A stretch of DNA of 64,000 bases from Tubiluchus corallicola. Taxonomy: Eukaryota; Priapulida; Priapulimorpha; Priapulimorphida; Tubiluchidae. The notes beneath the pieces were generated by a model. The model did no database searches. It was given only the letters and a program-made list of their open reading frames with translations, and was not told where the DNA came from. The stretch is from contig JAQGDQ010000101.1 of the NCBI GenBank assembly GCA_030141605.1, positions 315,017 to 379,016 on the forward strand, given 5' to 3'. Positions 57,701-64,000 of this stretch are shown piece by piece. Within the stretch, counting starts at the first letter, position 1, and every line of letters begins with the position of its first letter. The position numbers and the translations under genes were made by a program.

Positions 57701-58689
57701 CTCTGGAAATTTTGAGCAGATTTCGCGTCTGAGCATATGATTTGTCGATTCCGTGTGGAGTTGTACAATAAGCTAATAGAAGTGAAGTTCCAATCTCTTC
57801 GCTCAGCATAGACAATCTTTATAGCGTTTCAGCTTTATTATGTGGTTTTGCCGTTCAATTTCTTCACTGGCCTGTGGCCGTAGTGGTTGGCCAGTAATAT
57901 GTCTAATTCTACACGTATCATGTTTAAATTCTTCAGGGAGAAATTGTTTACCATTATCTGTACGCCATTGTGCCATATGGGCTTGCCAAATCTAGCAAAT
58001 ATCCCCTGACAGGAACCAATTCCATCGTCTGAATCGTGTCTCATTCAGGATCTGAATCTCAAGCAATATGCTGTAATAATCTACTATAGAGAAGACATAA
58101 CTACCATCAGGCATGAGACCTAGTAGATCTGCTACACAATCTTGCCAAAGTAATATCGGTTTTAATCTCCTCGTCGGTTTAGGTGGTGGTAGTTGGACAA
58201 CCGGTTGACAAGCTAAACATTCATTGGAGATTCTTTCTGCATCAGCATGATGTCACCATACCTTCGTTCAGAGTCTCTTCTTCACTTTGACAATTCGTTG
58301 GTTAGGCGGAGCACCTGGCTGTCTGGGATTACAATCCGGCATCCTCTTAGTACTATTTTTCAACAGTACATAGTTCATTTCTCACACATTTATACAATGC
58401 AGGACAATTGTCCCAGTTCTCAGTCAGTATACATTTATGATCACTTGAGTTTGTCATCCTGCTCAGAAGCACATTCAATCTTCCACAGTTTCAGTGCTTT
58501 TGGAGTTGCAGCAGTGGCTATCATTCGAAATTCTTGCTCGGCTTCATTTACGTGCAATGAAGTTTGTCGAACAAGTAGTGATAAAGCATCTGCAACCATT
58601 TCTTTACGTGGAACGTACTTAACTGTGAAATCGTATCGTTGCAACCTCAGCACCCACCACTCAGTACATGTACAAGGTTTCACTTTGGA

Positions 58690-58734
<45 letters not shown>

Positions 58735-61700
58735 TAGTCTATGATTTGTAATTATTTTAAATTTGATGCCATAGACATACATATGGAATCTTTCAGAAGA
58801 CCACACTGTCCTTAACGCTTCTTTTTCTGTTTGCGAATGCGACGTTCCACACTTGACAATGTACACATTTTGCTCTGTTTTGATTTTGTATTTGCATAGC
58901 GCCTAAACAAACGGGTTACCTTCAACAACAAATTCTGTCTCTAAATTTTTCTCAAAATATGCTAATACAACTGCATTTTTCAGTTGAGTTTAGGAAATCG
59001 AAAGACTGATTTTCTTTATGACCCCAGTCAAATTCCCTCCTTTTTTGTCAGTTTTTGGAGTAATTCTCTGCTTGTTCTGACAAGTTTCCTTCAGTAAAAG
59101 CCGTTGGCTTTGCTTTGGGTAAATAAATAAATGCCATGTAGGGCCTTGGCTAGTATATGATTAATGCATAAATTGTTGTAGGGTATGGCAAGAGCATCGA
59201 TACAGAATTGTTGGTTTTGAAGGGCGGTCTCATAAGTGGAATGCTAAAAAGAAAATGTGGGAGTATTTATTGATGCCTTTCTGTGAGTTTTCCATGGCTT
59301 TAAGTGGTGTTGCTTTCTTCCATAAGGTAATTCACTTCAATTATATTTATTTATTTCAGATTAGCATTATACCACTATTTTGATAGTTGTACGTGATTGA
59401 CTGTGTTTCTAGTAAAAGTACTGAAATGTCCTTGTTGTAAAAGAAATGTTTAATCCTTTCATGTTCTTAAATTAAGTTCACGAAGTCCGCACAATAAATA
59501 AATCCAGAAACCACGGGAACACTATAATACCATATAATAACACTGTAACACGAAAAAGATTAGCTAACCAGTCCAGCATGAGCAATGCCGTCAGCTTTTT
59601 AATCCTGGGCTTGGCCTTTTATCATCAATGATTGCCAATCAAGTAACATGATCACTTGCTATCCGGAATACGAATTGGTATTTAATGGGGTTGTTAAGTC
59701 CTGTGGTTATTAAGCGATTGGGTTGATAAGCGTCAAAGAAAGGACGTTGGACCAGTGCAGGACTCAAATTTGTCCATGCAAGAAACACCGTAGCAATCAA
59801 CATGAATCGTGGCATTTTTGGAGAACGAAAGCAATGTGCTTTTTCTGGCTGGATACTCTTGTCAGTTTAAATTTATAGCTCTTGTTTTCTATAGGCTGCA
59901 ACGTTTTAAACTACCACTGTAGTTCTTTTTCAGGTGAACATAAAAAGATAAAAAACTAAAAAACACAAGAAATTTCTGAAACAACAGATGTAACTTTTTG
60001 CAGATTTTTGTTTATATTATCATAATATACACACGAAAAGGACACGTGCACGTAGAAAAAAACAGCAGCAAAACAAATAAAAACACAATGGAGAAACACA
60101 CAGGTAAAAATTACTAATCACAGTTATAGAACAGAGTGGGATACAACAGAAACTAATAGATTTCAGTGTCTTATGATTACAGAAGACGTTTCCAAAATGT
60201 CATATTAAATAAATGGTTTTGGATTGTGCTGTTAATTCCAGCTTTAATTGGGGACTCGGAATGGGCCTGCTTTTTCTTGTAGGAACACTAAATTAACAAT
60301 ACAAGAACCAGCACATCAAAAGCAAAAAACAAAGTTCGAAGATAAGCACGTCAAATACAAAAACGCACAAAGTCCAAGAGTCAATATGTCAAGAAAATTA
60401 TAAAAATCAAATGTCAAAACACCAAGTACAAATCAAGTGTCAGAAAAAATGACCACAGTTTACTGACAACAAAAACGCACAGGAACAAAGTCCATGCCTG
60501 TAGACTATAACAAAACTATTACAAAAGCATGTAGAAATTTAATGTAGGTAAAATATCGATGTCATTCTGTTCGTAGTTGTTTGACTTATGGTTCTTCTAG
60601 ACAAAAGCCTCGACATCATTTGAATTTGTCTCATCTTCGTCATTATTTGAATTTGTCTCATCTTCGTCATTATTTGAATTTGTCTCATCTTCGTGGGCAT
60701 ATGGCTGACAAGTTAGGAAGCTGTTTTATTAACTTTAACATCCACTCCTCAGTTTGGAATTTTTTGTTTCTTGTTATTATTATTAAAAGTGTTACAAACC
60801 CCAAATTAATTAAGCTTTGATAACAAACTTGATAAGCAAGAAAGAAGAAAAACTTGGAACACATACAAGATTTGAACTAGGGAAGTTTCTGCTGACAGGC
60901 CAGGCGTCTTAGGCCACTAGGCTTTTATATTTCTCTGGTCAATGCAGTACAAACTTCTTGGACTAAGCGCCTGGTATGTAAGCAAAAGGTTCCTGCTTCA
61001 AATCAAAATCCAAGTTCAAATTCTTCACAATTCTTGACTTTCAAGTCTTTTTAAATCTTGGGCCTCTTGAAATCCTGCCTGTTTCGTCTGATTTAGCTGT
61101 GGTGTTTAAAGTTGTTCCTGATGCTTTAAACCTGTTTGATTTAATCAATTTAAATATTGTTTTGTCAAAGCCCAAAATCAAACACACGGCCGCAAATATG
61201 AGCTGCTTCATCCAAACAAAATTAATGGCCAAATGTGTTTTATATATTCGCAGGAACGCCCTCTCGAATGGTACGGTCTGTGTCACTTTCAACTTTTACG
61301 TAACCTTTTAAGTAACTTGCTATATGAGTGCTGAATTTTACACATTATGTTTAACTCAAATCTTTGTAAATATTATCGTATATAGCTACCTTGATATTAA
61401 AATTTAAAGTAACCGCGTAATTTTTATTGTACTGATAGCTATCCGTAAAAACCATGACGTCGATTTTAGATTGTTTTTTAATCTGTTCTATTGGTTTTTA
61501 ATACTTTATGTCCGCTGCCGTTGTAATTGCAATATGAATAAATAAGCAAGTTCGTGATCAAAACATAATTAATTCAAATTTCATTAATAATGATCTTAAC
61601 ATTAAAATTGTGATAATTAATTATTCACCAAATTTCAGGTTCAAAATTAGACAAACTAAACAAAGTAATCTAATTAGTTAGAATCATTTTAGTGTAGGAT

Positions 61701-63720
61701 ATATAACACTGAAAATGCTGAATTTTGGAGCGCTTTGAACTAAATATTACGCAATAATAATTAATTAAAGTTTGATATAAAACTCGAAAGATAAGAAATG
61801 TGAAGAATATGAAGTACAGCCTGGATTTGCACCAGGAATATTCAGTTTACAATGCAGATGCCTTAGACGAAAGAATTGTACTTTGGACTACATTGAACAG
61901 TAGGAAATGCGGTGGTCTAGTGATCTAAGGCGCTTGCTAAATAGGGATAAAGTATCTGGTTCAAATCCTTTTACGTTGACTAAGTGTTAACAGGCTAATG
62001 GGAAACGCGCCGGGAAAGTGAATTTTTCAGCTATCCGTTACTAATCGATCAAAGTAAGTTCAAATCACAGTGATATAAGTATACATTCAAAATCACTTTA
62101 AGGCACATTATTGGGAGCATAGGCGATCTCTATAATTGCACCATTGATCGTTTGAATCATTGAACACCACGCGTGTCATGACTTGTCAGTTTTTACACAA
62201 TTCCCATTGTGTTTTGAATGCTTTTTGCAAGACTTTGCATTTCATTGTTTTTATTATTATTGTTATAGGTCTATTTGGACATTTACAGCAATGTAATGCC
62301 AGAAATAATCAGAAAAAAGGTGGATGAAACAATGAATTGTGACGACATTGCTTTCAATTTCTTGGTCTCTCACTACACACAAACTCCACCAATCCAGGTA
62401 ATTTGATCAAACCAAATGTTAAAAGATTTTTTGTGTAATTATACAATGTTTTAACGTTGGTGGCTTCTGCTGCAAAGACTGACTTATTAATTGATAAAAA
62501 AGTAAGGTGCTCTGTGTTAAAAGCGCTATATAGCAACATACCCAGAATTAACTGGCTAAATTAATATGTTCCTTGAATCTGAATTTCATTTGCCCAGCGT
62601 GTGAAAGCGAGAAGGAACGCATACATTATTAGCTGGACGCTTTAGTGTATCGCAGGCTCGAGTTTCAGAATCGCCAACTTAGTAATTTAGAGCAAAAAAT
62701 ACTCAATTAATTACCCATGGATTACCTCTAGCCTTTATAGGATTAATCAAAAATTAACCGTTACATGTAGTTTGTAGTTTGTAATTGCTCCAACGTGAGT
62801 AAACAAGTAAACAACTGACTAGTGAGCAATAATCACAAACACTTAGAGATACAACCAGCACTTATTTTGTTATTATCATATTACACGCATTCGGATAACC
62901 GTGCATTATCACCAAGTAACAGAAATTCAAGAAAATAAAATAAAAATGGATGGAATTACAGTGAAGTGACAGTAACCAAATCGTAGATTATCCCGTAAAG
63001 AAATACTCAAAATTATCTAGATCATTCAGCAATTATAATACGGAAAATAAAAAGACTTATGTTAATATTACATTATGGAAGGTTGCAGGGCATTAAAAAG
63101 CTAAAAATGTATTGTAATTTACACACACACACCAGCAATTAGTAAGAACACATTACATTATTCATGCAAACAAATTTGACATACAGGTACTTAGTTCTAT
63201 ACAAATAGCAAACTACGAGTTCGTCAACATTAGGAAATGCTCATGTAATCACTTATTTGGCAAGTTTCTGTTAAATTTTGTGAAGCGTCGAAGAAATATC
63301 CAACTACATAATTTCCCGTCTGAAGTCAGCTAAAATGTGCTTATTATATTTTGTGACTTTTGTGAAATTTTGTTTATGTCACCAAGAAAACTATAGTGGT
63401 CAAGCCTTCAAAAAGACAAAACTTTCACCAATAGCAGCCTGTCCTTTTCACAGGTGGTTGCTAATTCCTGTTTTTAAGAATAAAGTATTTAAATACTGTC
63501 ACCCGTCTCAAAACATTATTTTTTACAGGTTAAAGCGAATGTTACATTTGTGAATCAGAGAAGTGGTCAACTTCATTCGCGTCACAATTACATAATGCTA
63601 CGTCATGAATGCGTCAATTTCTTCGAGAAAATGTACGGCTACAATCCGCTGTTGTACACACACTTTACTGCACATTCAACGACTCGGAAGCCATCAGTAT
63701 GTAAAAATGGAAGGACATGA
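51750..63720 (+). CDS. EXTL3-like exostosin glycosyltransferase, six exons
   Basis: Exons by GT-AG sites and phase: 51750-53394, 56407-56561, 56734-56861, 59182-59326, 62269-62397, 63529-63720; together 797 codons plus TGA. Residues 12-29 are a signal anchor and 46-90 a Lys/Glu-rich coiled coil. From about 121 ([14 protein letters not shown]) comes a GT47 exostosin domain, ending before residue 549, where exon 2 begins the GT64 domain ([24 protein letters not shown]). Exon 3 has the metal-binding FSIDDD (DDD 628-630), exon 4 [11 protein letters not shown], exon 5 [11 protein letters not shown] and exon 6 [11 protein letters not shown]. The coiled-coil stem and DYSRC favour EXTL3 over EXT1/2. 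EXTL3 starts heparan sulfate chains by adding GlcNAc in the Golgi. The protein is shorter than vertebrate EXTL3. No disruption is seen. Confidence 0.85.
53395..56406 (+). other. Intron 1 of the EXTL3-like gene
   Basis: It begins GTATTT and ends TTTAG. It contains an (AT)n run at 53709-53724 and a G-run near 55326, but no recognisable coding element. Confidence 0.6.
57345..59110 (-). pseudogene. Ty3/gypsy pol relic in intron 3, antisense
   Basis: In element sense from about 59110: RT thumb remnants ([24 protein letters not shown]), RNase H ([21 protein letters not shown], 58820), an (AT)n block replacing the next segment, [20 protein letters not shown] (58640), integrase remnants ([21 protein letters not shown], 58110; [15 protein letters not shown], 57970; [14 protein letters not shown], 57860), and a C-terminal [20 protein letters not shown] (57520). 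Here integrase follows RNase H, the ordinary gypsy order. Multiple stops and shifts. No LTRs are visible. Confidence 0.7.
58691..58732. repeat. (AT)21 microsatellite inside the gypsy relic
   Basis: 42 bases of perfect AT alternation where the conserved RNase H segment after the DHKPL-like motif (here NHRLL) should be, so the microsatellite expanded within former coding sequence. Confidence 0.9.
60612..60692 (+). repeat. Minisatellite, 27-bp unit, three copies
   Basis: The unit (ATTTGAATTTGTCTCATCTT plus seven bases) is repeated three times almost perfectly, giving a spurious RHYLNLSHL peptide repeat. Confidence 0.85.
60806..61012. repeat. Divergent tRNA-like repeat, copy 1
   Basis: Two tRNA-like halves point away from each other. 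The left half is on the minus strand (60866-60922), with the complement of an A box at 60901-60919 and of a B box (AGTTCAAATC) at 60868-60878. The right half is on the plus strand (60953-61010): A-box-like TTGGACTAAGCGCCTGG at 60957-60973 and B-box-like CTTCAAATC. A-to-B spacing is tRNA-like in both. The flanks TAATTAAGCTTTGATA and following match copy 2. Confidence 0.55.
61762..61980. repeat. Divergent tRNA-like repeat, copy 2
   Basis: Same plan as copy 1: minus-strand half 61817-61873 (complement of GGTGCAAATCC and of CGTCTAAGGCATCTGC) and plus-strand half 61910-61975 with A box TGGTCTAGTGATCTAAGGCG and a near-consensus B box GGTTCAAATCC. The left flank TAATTAAAGTTTGATA matches copy 1. Neither half folds as a full tRNA, so these are tRNA-derived repeats and not genes. 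Confidence 0.6.
62398..63528 (+). other. Intron 5 of the EXTL3-like gene
   Basis: GT...AG intron with a short (AC)n run at 63120-63133 and nothing else recognised. Confidence 0.6.
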
Positions 63721-64000
63721 AAGCGACATTTCACCAAACAAATTTAGAAAACTTTTAGACATTTGCTCTTTGACTTTGTTTCCTTTTGCGCATATTTTGA
63801 GATGTCTGGCATCACTTGAGCAAAAATACACCTGTGTTGTAAATAATGAAAAGTTTTTTTTGTTTGTCAGATTTGATATTGGTCAGCTTGACAATTTCAA
63901 AGCTTCAGTGAATAGCAGCATCAATTACATTTCACTTAACCAATCAAGTTTTTTCGCCCTCAAATGGAACAATTATACAGTGCAAAAGAATATCAATCTT
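63707..64000 (+). CDS. Open reading frame running off the window edge
   Basis: An ATG at 63707, overlapping the last codons of the EXTL3-like gene in another frame, opens 98 codons without a stop to the end of the window, which is long for this AT-rich DNA. From about 63895 it reads FDIGQLDNFKASVNSSINYI with three N-glycosylation sequons further on. A possible splice acceptor (TTTGTTTGTCAG) ends at about 63869, so this could instead be an internal exon of the next gene. No family is recognised. Confidence 0.25.
   Translation, partial: MEGHESDISPNKFRKLLDICSLTLFPFAHILRCLASLEQKYTCVVNNEKFFLFVRFDIGQLDNFKASVNSSINYISLNQSSFFALKWNNYTVQKNINL

Larger units (their letters stand above)
59327..62268 (+). 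other. Intron 4 of the EXTL3-like gene
   Basis: It starts GTAATT and ends TTATAG. It contains the 27-bp minisatellite and both copies of the divergent tRNA-like repeat listed separately. No other gene is recognised. Confidence 0.6.

Noticed and set aside
60581-60820. Protein with RHYLNLSHL repeats
   Set aside because: It is the translation of a three-copy 27-bp minisatellite inside an intron.
61910-61975. A functional tRNA gene
   Set aside because: A and B boxes are recognisable but I could not form a full acceptor stem and cloverleaf, so it is treated as a tRNA-derived repeat.
1-64000. CRISPR array, bacterial defence operon or prophage
   Set aside because: No regularly spaced repeat-spacer pattern and no prokaryotic gene organisation; splice sites and LINEs mark animal nuclear DNA.

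Overview
The window looks like nuclear DNA from an invertebrate animal. It is AT-rich, and no bacterial-style operons are visible. Genes are sparse, either intronless or with GT-AG introns up to about 3 kb, and much of the rest is retroelement debris of several classes (BEL/Pao, Ty3/gypsy, several LINE lineages, tRNA-like short repeats, long tandem repeats). The genes encode animal Golgi enzymes: a GT10 fucosyltransferase, an exostosin (EXTL3-like) and a carbohydrate sulfotransferase relic. The sequence alone does not fix the phylum.

Layout. 1-4.3 kb: low-complexity DNA, a degenerate minisatellite and unassigned ORFs. 4.36-9.14 kb: head-to-tail array of a 1,422-bp repeat, with a diverged relative at 23.7-24.7 kb. 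9.9-10.6 kb: LINE relic. 12.5-20.9 kb: nearly complete BEL/Pao retrotransposon on the minus strand. Its left flank plus LTR is repeated to the right as a solo-LTR version of the same locus, so this is either a local duplication or two haplotypes joined in assembly. 24.9-30.2 kb: several LINE relics. 30.5-31.4 kb: broken carbohydrate sulfotransferase gene (minus strand). 32.8-37.4 kb: one old minus-strand LINE interrupted by a 1.3-kb LTR-like insertion (5-bp target duplication) and a 313-bp SINE-like insertion (9-bp duplication). 37.75-38.97 kb: intact intronless alpha-1,3-fucosyltransferase. 40.9-47.8 kb: another minus-strand LINE split by a Ty3/gypsy element of Gmr1 type (identical-length 243-bp LTRs, CCCG duplication), whose integrase lies upstream of reverse transcriptase. 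48.08-49.16 kb: intronless GT2-like glycosyltransferase. 51.75-63.72 kb: six-exon EXTL3-like exostosin gene, whose introns hold an antisense gypsy relic and two copies of a repeat made of divergent tRNA-like halves. An ORF runs off the right edge.

The host genes share a theme. Fucosyltransferase, GT2-like transferase and EXTL3-like protein are all predicted type II Golgi membrane enzymes, and the sulfotransferase relic belongs to the same compartment. EXTL3 family members act in heparan sulfate chain initiation, CHST enzymes sulfate glycans, and GT10 enzymes add fucose to N-acetyllactosamine-type or core structures. Nothing shows that they act in one pathway. The most unusual observations are the Gmr1-type pol order, the BEL locus architecture with its 27-bp hairpin target, the paired divergent tRNA-like repeat, and the glycan-gene neighbourhood.
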